DNA from: Methanohalophilus euhalobius
GTDB lineage: Archaea > Halobacteriota > Methanosarcinia > Methanosarcinales > Methanosarcinaceae
DNA: 64,000 nt
Direction: 5' to 3'
NCBI RefSeq assembly: GCF_900215215.1
Contig: NZ_OBDR01000010.1
Coordinates: forward strand, 1-64,000
Part shown: in pieces, positions 17,180 through 25,904 of the stretch
Numbering within the stretch: position 1 is the first letter of the stretch
Layout: each line of letters begins with the position of its first letter
The notes under the pieces: model-generated
What the model saw: only the letters and a program-made list of their open reading frames with translations
Database searches by the model: none
Told to the model about the DNA's origin: nothing
Position numbers and translations under genes: made by a program

Positions 17180-18169
17180 TCATATCTGTTCAGATGCACC
17201 TATATGTAAATAGCCTTTTCGAGTAATAGCAAAGTTTGTCTTATCTTTGCCGATTAAGTTAATATCCGCATCAATGTCAACAGTTTCTCCTACAACAGTT
17301 AAATATGATTCGGTCTGTAATGCCTTGAAACTCTTCCTTGGAATCGTTACCAATAACTCGAAATCCCCGCCTGAATACAGCGCCAGTTCCAGGGCTTCTT
17401 GCTTGCTTGAAGCAATTTCAAACACACGCCTGTCTACTGGCAGCAATTCTTTCCTCAGGACAAACCCCACCTCGTTGACCGAAGCAAGATCATACAGCGA
17501 CAGTGCCAGCCCGTCACTGGTATCCATGGCAGAGGTCACAGCACCGCTTTTTGCAAGCATCCTGCCCTCGGCAATCCGGGGTACGGGTTCCAGAAGGGGT
17601 TTCATGAAATCGCTGTCAATATCCATATTTTTCAGATAGGCTTTCAGGGCTGCCCCGGCTGCCCCAAGGGTGCCGGTAACACATACCAGATCTCCCGGTT
17701 TTGCCCCTTTGCGGGTGAGAAGTTCTTCTTTGGAAACCCTGCCCAGAGCAGTTCCCGTGATGGTAAGTTCCTCATGGGAATCCACATCTCCTCCGATTAC
17801 CGAAGTTTCGCAGAATTCTGCACAATCCCGCATTCCCCGGGCAATTTCCCGGCTGTCCTCCAGAGACATGTTTTGGGGATAGCCCACCGCTGCAAGCAAA
17901 CCCAGAGGCTGGCCGCCCATTGCAGCAATATCACTGAAATTCACCGCAGCAGCCATCCAGCCGATCTGCCAGGGAGTCATTGTATCGGGAAAATCGGTCC
18001 TCTGGTGCAACATGTCCGTAGTAACTACAAGGTACTCCCCGCCAAATTCAAGGACCGCACAGTCATCATCCCCGGCAGGCACCTTTAATTCATCTTTCCC
18101 CCTGCCAAAAACTGAAGCCAGCTGTGCGATAAATGCGCGTTCATCAATATCCTTTATCCTTGATACCAT
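17180..18169 (-). CDS. thiL: Thiamine-monophosphate kinase
   Basis: ThiL phosphorylates thiamine monophosphate to the active diphosphate. The 329 residues show VPAGDDDCAVLEF (ATP/Mg binding), VVTTDMLHQRTDFP, GWMAAAVNFSDIAAMGG, TSVIGGDVDSHEELTITGTA, VTGTLGAAGAAL, SAMDTSDGLALSLYDLA and YSGGDFELLVT. The start at 18169 follows GGAGGT and gives MVSRIKDIDERAF. The frame upstream has no family similarity. It lies directly upstream of the S-layer gene. The thiazole-forming Thi4 is elsewhere in the window. Confidence 0.93.
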   Translation of the reverse strand: MVSRIKDIDERAFIAQLASVFGRGKDELKVPAGDDDCAVLEFGGEYLVVTTDMLHQRTDFPDTMTPWQIGWMAAAVNFSDIAAMGGQPLGLLAAVGYPQNMSLEDSREIARGMRDCAEFCETSVIGGDVDSHEELTITGTALGRVSKEELLTRKGAKPGDLVCVTGTLGAAGAALKAYLKNMDIDSDFMKPLLEPVPRIAEGRMLAKSGAVTSAMDTSDGLALSLYDLASVNEVGFVLRKELLPVDRRVFEIASSKQEALELALYSGGDFELLVTIPRKSFKALQTESYLTVVGETVDIDADINLIGKDKTNFAITRKGYLHIGASEQI

Positions 18170-18372
18170 CGAAACCTCCGGAAATATCCAGTGCCTGCTT
18201 TCGCATGATAGCAGCAATACGCATGTTGCGGTTTACGAAATCAGAAGGCATCGGAAAAAGCCAGAAAGCACGTCTGCAGATCAAGTACCTGCAGGACAGG
18301 CAATGATTCAGCAGGTATGCTTCTCACAACTATATCTTATAAAGGTACTGCCGACACATATAAAGAGGTTAC

Positions 18373-19191
18373 TTAAACTGCAGACTGATCTGAAGTTATT
18401 TTTTCAGTGCCATTTTTGCCTGTACGTATACAGACATTATTCAGGAAAGAAGTTGCAGCATAACCCAGAGATAAAAGTTCATCCCGGCTCAGGGGAGACA
18501 GATCCCTCAGGTTCCTGTCCATTGAATGTTCCGTTTCACCCTGCTGGATAAAATAGGCAACATCTCTGCCAGCACATTTAGCAATAGAAGAAGCAATCGA
18601 TTCAATATCCCCGGGACTATCCATAAAACCCGGCAGCACTGTTGTCCTTAATTCCTGCAAGAGTCCATTTTCCATAGCCAATTTTATGGAACGTTGCACA
18701 TTATTCACAGCATCTGCCGGTGAAATTGTCACAGAAGGATAGGAACCATAACCAATCATCCTGCCATAATCCTCGGCATTTTCAAGAGAGGCTTTGACAT
18801 CGATGAAAACACCATCAACCAATTCCTTTTCGAGAAGGTCTTCTAAAACATCAGCGTATACACCATTGGTATGTATCCCGACCAGAAGTCCCATATCCCG
18901 GGCCATTTGAGCGATTCCGGAAACTGCCTGCTCCTGTTGCAGGGGTTCTCCACCGGAAATTACTACAGAACTCACAAAGGGACGGGAAGTTTCCATTAAC
19001 TGTTTTATCTGGGAACTTTCGACCAGCTCATAACCATTCAAAATAGAATAATTCTGGCAGTAGGGACACCTGAAAGGACAATCCCTTAAAAAGAAAACTA
19101 CGGAAGCCTTGCCCGGCCAATCGAGGGTAGAAAGGGGGACATAGTCCCCGAAATTTACCTCGAAATCTTCAACGCATGTCTGCTGAGCCAT
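18373..19191 (-). CDS. nrdG: Anaerobic ribonucleotide reductase activating protein (radical SAM)
   Basis: This radical-SAM enzyme installs the glycyl radical on the class III reductase encoded upstream. The cluster motif is CPFRCPYC (CxxxCxxC), preceded by TLDWPGKASVVFFLRDCPF and followed by VVISGGEPLQQ and GIHTNGV. At 272 residues it is longer than bacterial NrdG and of the archaeal type with a fuller TIM-barrel. Its ATG overlaps the last codons of nrdD by 23 bp, so expression is coupled. Confidence 0.9.
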   Translation of the reverse strand: MAQQTCVEDFEVNFGDYVPLSTLDWPGKASVVFFLRDCPFRCPYCQNYSILNGYELVESSQIKQLMETSRPFVSSVVISGGEPLQQEQAVSGIAQMARDMGLLVGIHTNGVYADVLEDLLEKELVDGVFIDVKASLENAEDYGRMIGYGSYPSVTISPADAVNNVQRSIKLAMENGLLQELRTTVLPGFMDSPGDIESIASSIAKCAGRDVAYFIQQGETEHSMDRNLRDLSPLSRDELLSLGYAATSFLNNVCIRTGKNGTEKITSDQSAV

Positions 19192-21550
19192 ATCTCATCC
19201 TGTCCGCAAGTTCTTGTTTCTTGGCAGCATTCCATCCGCCTACAGACTGGATATAACCGGTAACCCTGGAAAGGTGCTCCACATTATCTGAATCACAATT
19301 CTCACAACTGTCCTGCAATCCGGACATCATATGAAAATCATTCATACAGACAGTCATATCCTTTGTAAAAGCAAAGTAACCGGTCTGGGTGTTGCGTGCA
19401 AGATGCATGGTAAAGTCTTTCAGTCCCTTTGCATCGGGAGAGCCTTCACCAAGCCAGATGTGCATGATATTACCCCCATCAACAATAGGGAAGAATACAT
19501 GCTCCACATTGATCCGCTCCATCAGGGACAGGTCTGCTCCCGGTGGTACATGTGTACCATTGGTGTAATACACAGGCAAATCGTGCGTTTCCTTGAGTCT
19601 GGAAATCGAAGCCTCCACATCTCCCTTGAGAACCGAAGCAGCCATTTCCCTGTACTCATCATGAAGCAGGTCTGAAACAGCGAATCTCTGACAGGTAGTT
19701 TCAGCAGGCGTCCGTGCAAGAGCTATCTCAATTCCATGTTCCTCTGAAATCTTGCGGGCATGCATTTCCATTTCTGTCATTGCCCTGACTGCAACCTTGA
19801 AAGCCTCTTTTGACTCATGCATCTGGGAGCCTGTATGGTACTGGACCATCTCATTGATACCCACCACACCGATGGTAAACACAAGACTATCCATATCAAC
19901 AGCAACAGCACCTTTCTTACCGGTAACCGGGTCTTTGGGTTGTTGTGTGGCAAAAGGCATCCTGCCGGATTCAATGATCGGGGTCATCCATTTGAGTTTG
20001 GTCTGGAATACCTCAATTGCCCTGTCCATCAACCCCTTAAGTCTTGAGAATAGTTCCTCATCATTACCCTGTGCCTTGTAGGCAGCCCTTGGGCAGTTCA
20101 GGGAAACAACCTGCCAGGAACCCATGGAAAAGTGTTTTCCGTCCTTGAAGTTGAGCTTTTCTTCAAATTCATCATCATCTTCTGCATTTGCCGAAAACTG
20201 ATAGGCACAGCACTGGTAACAGGAAATTCCTTCACCTGCACCCCTGTAAGGAGGAAGCTGGTTATCAAAGTAAGGAGTGCCAAACTTGGCGGTAAGTTCG
20301 AATGTCAGGTTATAAAGATCATCATAGGTCGGAAGTTCCGGATGGGCACGATTGAACATCTCATCCTCTTCCATGAAATCAGGCTCAATGGAAATCTCCG
20401 GTTTGGGGAAATTAAAGGGTTTACCCCAGTAATCACCTTCAAGCATGACATTCATAAGTGCCTGGAAGCCAAGGCGGACCTCTCTTTCATACTCACCATA
20501 AACCCTTACGTCACTACCATCCGAACCATCCCAGACACGTCCGCGATAGACTACAGGTTTATCTCTCCAGAGTTTGGGGACCCCGGGAGAAAGCTGTACG
20601 GAGGAAAAAACAAGCTGTCCTCCCCGGGCTACCATCATCTGAGTCATCTCATAAACGAACATCTGCATCAGCTGTTCGATCTCCTTGTAGGACTTACCCT
20701 CTAAAAAGGGCGCAAGGAACGTAAGGAAATTATAGAATCCCTGCCCTCCGGCAAAATTAGTCTGGGCACTACCCAGAGCTTTCACCGCATGAAGAACTGC
20801 AACTTCAGCTTTCATTGCCGGACCGGCAACACTGGCCTTGGCACCGGAACCATCCGGCATGAGTCCATAATAGAAGAAATATCTCAAATCCCAGTCCTGA
20901 CAGAAAGCCCGGGTTCCCATGTATTCCAGATCATGGATATGCAGATCACCATTCAGGTGAAGGTCGGAAAGTTTGGGTGGCAGAAGTAAAAGATACTGTT
21001 CCTTGGAGATTTTGTCGGCCTTCTTTTTGTGCGAGGTTTCCGCATTCTCCTGGAGATTGGCATTTTCCTTGGCTTCAAAGCCGGTACCCATATCGATCTC
21101 GCAGGCATCATAAACAGGAGTACCTACCCTGGTGGAAATATTACGCCATTCCACATCATTGTGCTCAATCAGGACCATATTAACAACTTCCCTGATGAGC
21201 GGGCCGGAGAGGAATCTGAGATTCATACTACGAATCCTTTTTTCCGTTTCCTTTGCTATACCAAAGGCCTCATCCCGGGTGATAGCCGGGATACCATGGA
21301 AACGTTCACTGAGAGAGGTTTCTTTCAGTAACTGGTTTACAACGATATTGCGGTCCCATTCAACCATGTGTCCGTCAGTGGTCCTGACTTTAGGCATTAT
21401 TGAAACAAAACTCCCGTCAAGAGTCTGCTGTCGTGGAGATGATTCGGAAGTAGTTTCAACAATACTGGAGGAAGGGATGGTGTCCTCAGGGACACCACTT
21501 ATATCGGTATTTTTCACTTTCTTTTCAATTTCTTCTGCCATAGAATCCAT
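19169..21550 (-). CDS. nrdD: Anaerobic (class III) ribonucleoside-triphosphate reductase
   Basis: NrdD reduces ribonucleoside triphosphates to deoxyribonucleotides without oxygen. The 793 residues have an N-terminal ATP-cone (about 50-150, VRTTDGHMVEWDRNIVVNQL). The barrel follows, with active-site segments NLQENAETSHKK, LHIHDLEYM, NFAGGQGFYNF, SCYQCCAYQFS and AETTCQRFAVSDL. The C-terminal zinc site is formed by cysteines in KDMTVCMND and DSCENCDSD, followed by the glycyl-radical loop RVTGYIQSVGGWN. GGGGG precedes the ATG. The redoxin gene is 13 bp upstream, in keeping with methanogen enzymes known to use an NrdH-type redoxin instead of formate as reductant. Confidence 0.95.
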   Translation of the reverse strand: MDSMAEEIEKKVKNTDISGVPEDTIPSSSIVETTSESSPRQQTLDGSFVSIMPKVRTTDGHMVEWDRNIVVNQLLKETSLSERFHGIPAITRDEAFGIAKETEKRIRSMNLRFLSGPLIREVVNMVLIEHNDVEWRNISTRVGTPVYDACEIDMGTGFEAKENANLQENAETSHKKKADKISKEQYLLLLPPKLSDLHLNGDLHIHDLEYMGTRAFCQDWDLRYFFYYGLMPDGSGAKASVAGPAMKAEVAVLHAVKALGSAQTNFAGGQGFYNFLTFLAPFLEGKSYKEIEQLMQMFVYEMTQMMVARGGQLVFSSVQLSPGVPKLWRDKPVVYRGRVWDGSDGSDVRVYGEYEREVRLGFQALMNVMLEGDYWGKPFNFPKPEISIEPDFMEEDEMFNRAHPELPTYDDLYNLTFELTAKFGTPYFDNQLPPYRGAGEGISCYQCCAYQFSANAEDDDEFEEKLNFKDGKHFSMGSWQVVSLNCPRAAYKAQGNDEELFSRLKGLMDRAIEVFQTKLKWMTPIIESGRMPFATQQPKDPVTGKKGAVAVDMDSLVFTIGVVGINEMVQYHTGSQMHESKEAFKVAVRAMTEMEMHARKISEEHGIEIALARTPAETTCQRFAVSDLLHDEYREMAASVLKGDVEASISRLKETHDLPVYYTNGTHVPPGADLSLMERINVEHVFFPIVDGGNIMHIWLGEGSPDAKGLKDFTMHLARNTQTGYFAFTKDMTVCMNDFHMMSGLQDSCENCDSDNVEHLSRVTGYIQSVGGWNAAKKQELADRMRYGSADMR

Positions 21551-21563
21551 ATTAAGCCCCCAT

Positions 21564-21818
21564 TTAATTTAGCAAATCCTGAAGGACATCCATATCCACA
21601 TCACTACCTTTGAATAAATTGTCAGATGTAAGGAATTCATCCCCTATCTGCAAGACAGGTGCTTCACTTGTAAAGACACCATTTATGCGCAGTTCTGTAA
21701 GTGCTTCCGCAGAAGTCATATCTGCTTCTTCAAACTGTACATTATTCTCTTTTAGCGTCGCTTTCAGACGGGCACATTTCGGGCAGACATCGGTGGTATA
21801 GATAATAATTTCAGACAT
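21564..21818 (-). CDS. nrdH: NrdH-type glutaredoxin-like protein
   Basis: The 84-residue thioredoxin-fold protein starts MSEIIIYTTDVCPKCARLK with a CPKC redox motif. It continues with FEEADMTSAEALTELRINGV and SEAPVLQIGDEFL (cis-Pro loop). The start at 21818 follows GGAG. It is the first gene of an operon with nrdD and nrdG and most likely delivers electrons to NrdD. In Methanosarcina a comparable redoxin is reduced by a ferredoxin-linked reductase. Confidence 0.9.
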   Translation of the reverse strand: MSEIIIYTTDVCPKCARLKATLKENNVQFEEADMTSAEALTELRINGVFTSEAPVLQIGDEFLTSDNLFKGSDVDMDVLQDLLN

Positions 21819-21839
21819 GATACTCCATCCTTGTAACAA

Positions 21840-22147
21840 TAAACACCATCAGGAGAGCCAAAGAAGATAGAAAGGAATCAACAATCATGAATCCGGTTTT
21901 GATTTCCCCTAAACGACTGGCTTCCCACAGTGAGTAGATACGAAATAGGATTCATTCATTTATAATGCTTTTTCAGCCTATGTCTGGATACACTAAAATG
22001 TGCCTGGTAACAAATGTGATATACAATAAAATAATCTAAATGTTCTGAATTTATTGCATTATCCGATCTGGTAACAAACAAATAAGAACGTTTCCAAAAG
22101 ATGTATAACCTAAACACCGATAATAGCAGTAACTTGAACCAATTGAG
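21840..22147. other. Divergent promoter region between redoxin and radB
   Basis: No gene is visible. CTGGTAACAAA occurs twice as a direct repeat (22003-22013 and about 22068-22078). TTTATAAT near 21959 and TATAACC near 22100 are TATA-like elements. The region must hold the promoters of the nrd operon and radB. The direct repeat might be a shared control site. Confidence 0.4.
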
Positions 22148-22825
22148 GTGTACAATATAACCGACTTACTTACATCAGGGTGCAAGCCCATAGATGAACT
22201 GCTTGGAGGTGGGTTCGAAGCAGGAATTGTGACCCAGATATATGGAGAATCCGGAAGCGGAAAGACAAACCTCTGCCTCCAGCTTGCAGTCCATTGTGTA
22301 AAGAATGAGAAAAAAGCAATTCTTGTTGATACTGAGGCAATCTCCCCGGAACGATTCAGTCAGATAGCAGGTGAAAATGCCAGGGAAATCGCCCAGAACA
22401 TAATCATCTACGAACCCCACAGTTTCGAGGAACAGTATTCTGCAATCCACGAGATAGAAAAAATAAGTGCCCAGAACATCGGACTTATAATTGTTGACTC
22501 AGCAACTGCTTATTACCGGTTTGGCCTTGAAGATGAAGAGAAAAGCATCCGCACCCGCAGAGAACTTGCCAATCAGATTGGCTATCTGCACGGCCTGGCC
22601 CGCAAGAGAGGAATTGTAGTTGTTATCACAAATCAGGTATACTCAGACATAGGAACCGGCAAACTGAAACCTGTGGGTGGCAGTACGGTCGAACACATGT
22701 CAAAAACCATAATCCAGCTTGAGCGTACAGGGGAGAATAAAAGAAAAGCCAACCTGCTCAAACATCGCTCCCGTCCGGAAGGATTGAGCAGGGAATTCAC
22801 AATAACCCAGGAAGGGCTGAAGTAA
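22148..22825 (+). CDS. radB: RadB recombinase paralogue
   Basis: This is a euryarchaeal RecA/RadA-family ATPase that assists homologous recombination. The 225 residues lack the N-terminal HhH domain of RadA and begin near LTSGCKPIDELLGGGFEAG. Walker A is IYGESGSGKTNLC and Walker B is IGLIIVDSATAYY. NQVYSDIGTGKLKPVGGSTV and HRSRPEGLSREFTI follow. The reported start is a GTG that overlaps a GAGGTG ribosome-like sequence, so the exact start is not settled. It converges with the KaiC-like gene. Confidence 0.93.
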   Translation: MYNITDLLTSGCKPIDELLGGGFEAGIVTQIYGESGSGKTNLCLQLAVHCVKNEKKAILVDTEAISPERFSQIAGENAREIAQNIIIYEPHSFEEQYSAIHEIEKISAQNIGLIIVDSATAYYRFGLEDEEKSIRTRRELANQIGYLHGLARKRGIVVVITNQVYSDIGTGKLKPVGGSTVEHMSKTIIQLERTGENKRKANLLKHRSRPEGLSREFTITQEGLK

Positions 22826-22836
22826 AATAAGAATAT

Positions 22837-23565
22837 TCATTCCAGATATGGAGACTGGGCAAGCACCGACATCCCATTATCCGAAATATTAAGTACACGC
22901 ACCTCATTGATTGTGCTCGACCCCCTCAGTTTCATAACAAAGATCGTACGCTGGAGATTATTACCCACCCTGACACGTTCCAGTTTGACAACTGAATCCG
23001 CACCATATTCCACCATCTCATCAAGACCAAACATCTTGCCAACTGAAATCACAGAAGTTACATCGCGGCTGCGCAGGACACCAAACACATCATCTATGAG
23101 GGTTCTCAGTTTGTAATTTGAATCTATGGCAAGGAATAGGGCTTCAATTGAATCAATGAATACCCTCTGAGGCTGCACATCATCTATTTTGCTTTCAATT
23201 AGTTTTTTGAAACTCTTAATAAGCTCTGAGGGTGCGATTTCCACACTTTTCTGGAGACGAAGCCCCGGCTCGGTGATATCCACAAAAGAAAGTAAGCCAT
23301 CATCCTCAAGTTTCTTAAAATCCCAGTCAAAGGATGCTTTCATTTCCCGAACAATGGATTTGGATTCTTCCGATGTGATTATACACATCACCTTCTCCCC
23401 GTTCTTTGCCCCTTCATAAATGAACTGAGATCCAAAAATTGTTTTACCGGTTCCTGATTTCCCGGAAACAACGTTTGCAGTACCTTTAAAGTACCCGCCT
23501 TTGAGCATCTCATCCAGTCCCTTAATACCAGTACTAACCCTTTCAGGAATTGTCGTCTCCTCCAT
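22837..23565 (-). CDS. KaiC-like RecA-superfamily ATPase
   Basis: The product, about 242 residues, is a single-domain KaiC-type ATPase (RAD55 group): VSTGIKGLDEMLKGGYFKGT, Walker A VVSGKSGTGKTIFGSQFI, ITSEESKSIVREM, Walker B RVFIDSIEALFLAI and SVGKMFGLDEMVEYGADSVV. Such proteins act in archaeal signalling, motility or chromosome functions, and the role here is unknown. The start at 23565 is preceded by AAGGTG. This start lies 13 bp beyond an IS200/IS605-like right end that occupies the gene's 5' region, so the element may supply or disturb its promoter. Confidence 0.85.
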   Translation of the reverse strand: MEETTIPERVSTGIKGLDEMLKGGYFKGTANVVSGKSGTGKTIFGSQFIYEGAKNGEKVMCIITSEESKSIVREMKASFDWDFKKLEDDGLLSFVDITEPGLRLQKSVEIAPSELIKSFKKLIESKIDDVQPQRVFIDSIEALFLAIDSNYKLRTLIDDVFGVLRSRDVTSVISVGKMFGLDEMVEYGADSVVKLERVRVGNNLQRTIFVMKLRGSSTINEVRVLNISDNGMSVLAQSPYLE

Positions 23566-23577
23566 TTGAAACACCTT

Positions 23578-23680
23578 GTGAACCACACCACACTTACGCA
23601 TGATGCTTCCTGCTTCATACCTTTTCCCAACGAAAAACAAGTCCGCAGGCTCTACCCGTAGTTCCTACGGTGCTTTAAAT
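23578..23680 (-). mobile_element. Orphan IS200/IS605 right end with omega-RNA-like fold (copy A)
   Basis: On the minus strand the order is AGCACCGTAGGAACTACGG (hairpin), GAGCCTG, GACTTGTTT, ATGAAGCAGGAAG, an 8-bp hairpin CATCATGC-GTAA-GTGTGGTG, and the terminus GGTTCAC. The same order occurs at 49013-49117. This resembles the 3' end of TnpB-carrying elements, where the right end is transcribed as guide RNA. The last hairpin pairs fully only if G-U pairs are allowed and only on the minus strand, so RNA structure is likely under selection. No tnpB lies nearby. The sequence after the terminus, the guide position in active elements, covers the ribosome site and ATG of the KaiC-like gene. Confidence 0.6.
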
Positions 23681-23789
23681 ATATTAAGCTTACTTGGTTA
23701 TCGTAAACTTATGCATTACATTATGTAATTAATATTTTTATACTTTTGGTACGCATTCATCCCCGTAGCTTACGCAAAGGGGTATTCTG

Positions 23790-24047
23790 GGCTCTGTAGA
23801 AAACCCTTTCCTCTAATTTCCACTAATACATTATTATTATTATTATTATTATTATTATAAGAAAAGGTCCCCAATGTAATTCTGGATAGACAAAATACAT
23901 TGGGGATGAATGTATTTTGTTCCAGATTTCCAATATGGAACTCTCATTAAATCTGTGATTTAATGGTATACCGTCGTAATATTACAGAAATATAGACAGG
24001 ACATATTCTATTTCAGTAATTATTCAAATGAGGATTTCTACAGAGCC
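23790..24047. mobile_element. 258-bp MITE-like element with 13-bp perfect terminal inverted repeats
   Basis: The ends are GGCTCTGTAGAAA at 23790-23802 and TTTCTACAGAGCC at 24035-24047. There is no coding capacity. Inside are an (ATT)n tract of about ten units at 23831-23861 and the internal near-palindrome CCCCAATGTAATT/ATACATTGGGG. A related end lies at 133-206 in the opposite orientation. The flanks GGTATTCTG and GGATTCCTG are similar but not identical, so a target duplication is uncertain. A transposase-bearing relative elsewhere in the genome would be expected. Confidence 0.65.
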
Positions 24048-24086
24048 GGATTCCTGATATAAAAATTCATGTATCTTTCCCGGAAT

Positions 24087-24461
24087 TTAACAAAAATCGC
24101 TTTCATAAGACGTATCAGGTTCTTCGACGACTTCAAGCAACACCTCACTGAAAAGCAATTTTTCCAGTGTACGCGTAACATAGCTGCGTAGCTGATGTTT
24201 ACTTATGTCCTCCCCAAGACGCAAGTCAGAATCAACCTGAACTCTCCACAGCGCCAACCGGAAATTTTCAGGGTCCTTTATGTCCATAGTATAGAATTTC
24301 TCCAGGAAAAACGGAAGAATAAAAGGATTATCCACAACTTCACACAATAAGAGATATTCTTCAGCTAAAGAATTTGTGATATTCAGGTCCTGTGTACCCA
24401 CAATAAGCCCTAATGTATCCAGAGAATAATCCTTGCCCTTAATATTGACACAATTTGTCAT
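24087..24461 (-). CDS. Uncharacterised small protein at the end of the cobamide operon
   Basis: The 124-residue product starts MTNCVNIKGKDYSLDTLG after GGAG, 13 bp behind the cobY stop codon. Residues 20-110 form an acidic, mainly helical sequence (LAEEYLLLCEVVDNPFILPF and RSYVTRTLEKLLFSEVLLEV), ending SYESDFC. It has no signal peptide or membrane segment. I do not recognise the family. Tight linkage to five cobamide genes suggests it is cotranscribed with them and might act in the same pathway. Confidence 0.7.
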   Translation of the reverse strand: MTNCVNIKGKDYSLDTLGLIVGTQDLNITNSLAEEYLLLCEVVDNPFILPFFLEKFYTMDIKDPENFRLALWRVQVDSDLRLGEDISKHQLRSYVTRTLEKLLFSEVLLEVVEEPDTSYESDFC

Positions 24462-24474
24462 AGAGAACTCCGAA

Positions 24475-25092
24475 TTATTTATTCTGTCTTTTTTCCAGAA
24501 TATCAGTGCAGCGCTGCAGGTCTTCTGCAGTATTGACATTCAGAGCTACTTCAGGGTCTTCCAGAAGATAATTATAATATTCCTGCTCCTCCCGGATTTT
24601 GCTTCCGTCAAGGATATTTATCCCAGTGGGGACTATGAGATTTCCACTCCAGTTGAAAACGGTATCCGGACGCAAACCTATCTTTTTACACAGGGAAAGG
24701 GGTATAAATACCGACATTGAAGGTTTTCCACACCTGTAATATTCCTCCACAATGGAATCGATACGACCGGCTGTTATCAGGGGCAGGTCGGACATGATTA
24801 CCATCAGGGGCTCTGCAACTTTAGCCTGCTCCACAGCATAAACCATATCTCCAACATAATTATCACCGGCAGTATCAATGGTTTTAACATTACCTCCATA
24901 ACAATTTTGTACAACTCTTTCTGTGTGAGGGGTAAAAGGAGACACTGTCACATAAACATCACCAATACTCTCAGATTCCTCCAGGGCATCCACAACATAA
25001 CATATCATGGGCTTACCCAGAAGATCTACACAGGGTTTCTCATCCATACCCAGACGTAAACCCTGTCCACCAGCCATTATAAAAGCATCCAT
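24475..25092 (-). CDS. cobY: Adenosylcobinamide-phosphate guanylyltransferase (archaeal type)
   Basis: CobY transfers GMP from GTP to adenosylcobinamide phosphate in nucleotide-loop assembly. It is the archaeal, non-homologous replacement for bacterial CobU. The 205 residues have the nucleotidyltransferase opening MDAFIMAGGQGLRLGMDEKP, then VDLLGKPMICYVVDALEES and VIMSDLPLITAGRIDSIVEE. It overlaps the 3' end of cobS by 16 bp and is part of the operon cobD-cbiB-cobZ-cobS-cobY. Confidence 0.93.
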   Translation of the reverse strand: MDAFIMAGGQGLRLGMDEKPCVDLLGKPMICYVVDALEESESIGDVYVTVSPFTPHTERVVQNCYGGNVKTIDTAGDNYVGDMVYAVEQAKVAEPLMVIMSDLPLITAGRIDSIVEEYYRCGKPSMSVFIPLSLCKKIGLRPDTVFNWSGNLIVPTGINILDGSKIREEQEYYNYLLEDPEVALNVNTAEDLQRCTDILEKRQNK

Positions 25093-25904
25093 GAAAGACC
25101 TCCGTAACCTGTATTGATGGCAAATAGCGCCATAGTAATGGCAATCAGGGAAGTAAGCCTGGCAATTTCATTGGCGGTTCCAATACAATCCCCGTTAACG
25201 CCACCAAAATGCCTGTTGGAAACATTGAGAACCCCGAAAGCCCCAAATATGGCTGCCACAAAACCTATCAGACCAATTAAACCCAACCCGAGAACAGATA
25301 CAATACCACCCATTATCAGGCCAGCCAGATATTTACCAACATCTGTTTTGTCGATCATCATGGAACCCAGGCCTTCATGGATCGATTTGCCAAAAGCTGC
25401 TATTGTGAGCATACCCTGTTTGGCACCGATTTCCGACACAAACAGTGACAGGGGCAAAAGTGTCCACTGTGGCAGCGATGAGATGGCCCCTGTCATGTAT
25501 ATCTGCTGCTGAAGAGAGGAAATACTGGCATAGAGCAAAATCAGGCCTATGACACAATATGCCACCCCGCCTATACCCAGCGACATATCCTTAAGGGCAC
25601 TGATCTTCTTTTCAAGAGAGCCGTGAGCCGTACACCCGTCACCAAAATCAGACAGCCCGTCCAGGTGATTGAGACCTGTCAGATAGTAAATAAAAACAAT
25701 AACCAGGGCTGCGGAAATATTGGCGGGAAAGACATACTCCACAATTCCTGTAAACATGCCAATCAAAAGACCCAGTATAATACCCGTAAAGACAAACAGG
25801 TAACTTCGTTTAACCAGCTCATCAAGGCCTTCCATAGTAATTCCCACGGGAATTGTCGATAAGAAACCAAAACCCGTCCTGGCTGCGAGTAGAAATCCGC
25901 TCAT
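25077..25904 (-). CDS. cobS: Adenosylcobinamide-GDP ribazoletransferase
   Basis: This membrane enzyme joins adenosylcobinamide-GDP with alpha-ribazole phosphate, the last assembly step of the cobamide. The 275 residues show RTGFGFLSTIPV near the N-terminus, YYLTGLNHLDGLSDFGDGCTAHGSLEKK (the Asp-rich CDP-alcohol transferase-like motif) and about six hydrophobic segments. Its start overlaps the cobZ stop (ATGA). Confidence 0.93.
   Translation of the reverse strand: MSGFLLAARTGFGFLSTIPVGITMEGLDELVKRSYLFVFTGIILGLLIGMFTGIVEYVFPANISAALVIVFIYYLTGLNHLDGLSDFGDGCTAHGSLEKKISALKDMSLGIGGVAYCVIGLILLYASISSLQQQIYMTGAISSLPQWTLLPLSLFVSEIGAKQGMLTIAAFGKSIHEGLGSMMIDKTDVGKYLAGLIMGGIVSVLGLGLIGLIGFVAAIFGAFGVLNVSNRHFGGVNGDCIGTANEIARLTSLIAITMALFAINTGYGGLSWMLL

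Noticed and set aside
23831-23861. (ATT)n run as a sequencing artefact
   Set aside because: It sits inside an element with matched terminal repeats. The run may vary in length but the surrounding sequence is consistent.
24087-24539. Longer start for the unknown cobamide-operon gene
   Set aside because: The upstream codons overlap cobY, while GGAG stands 6 nt before the ATG at 24461.
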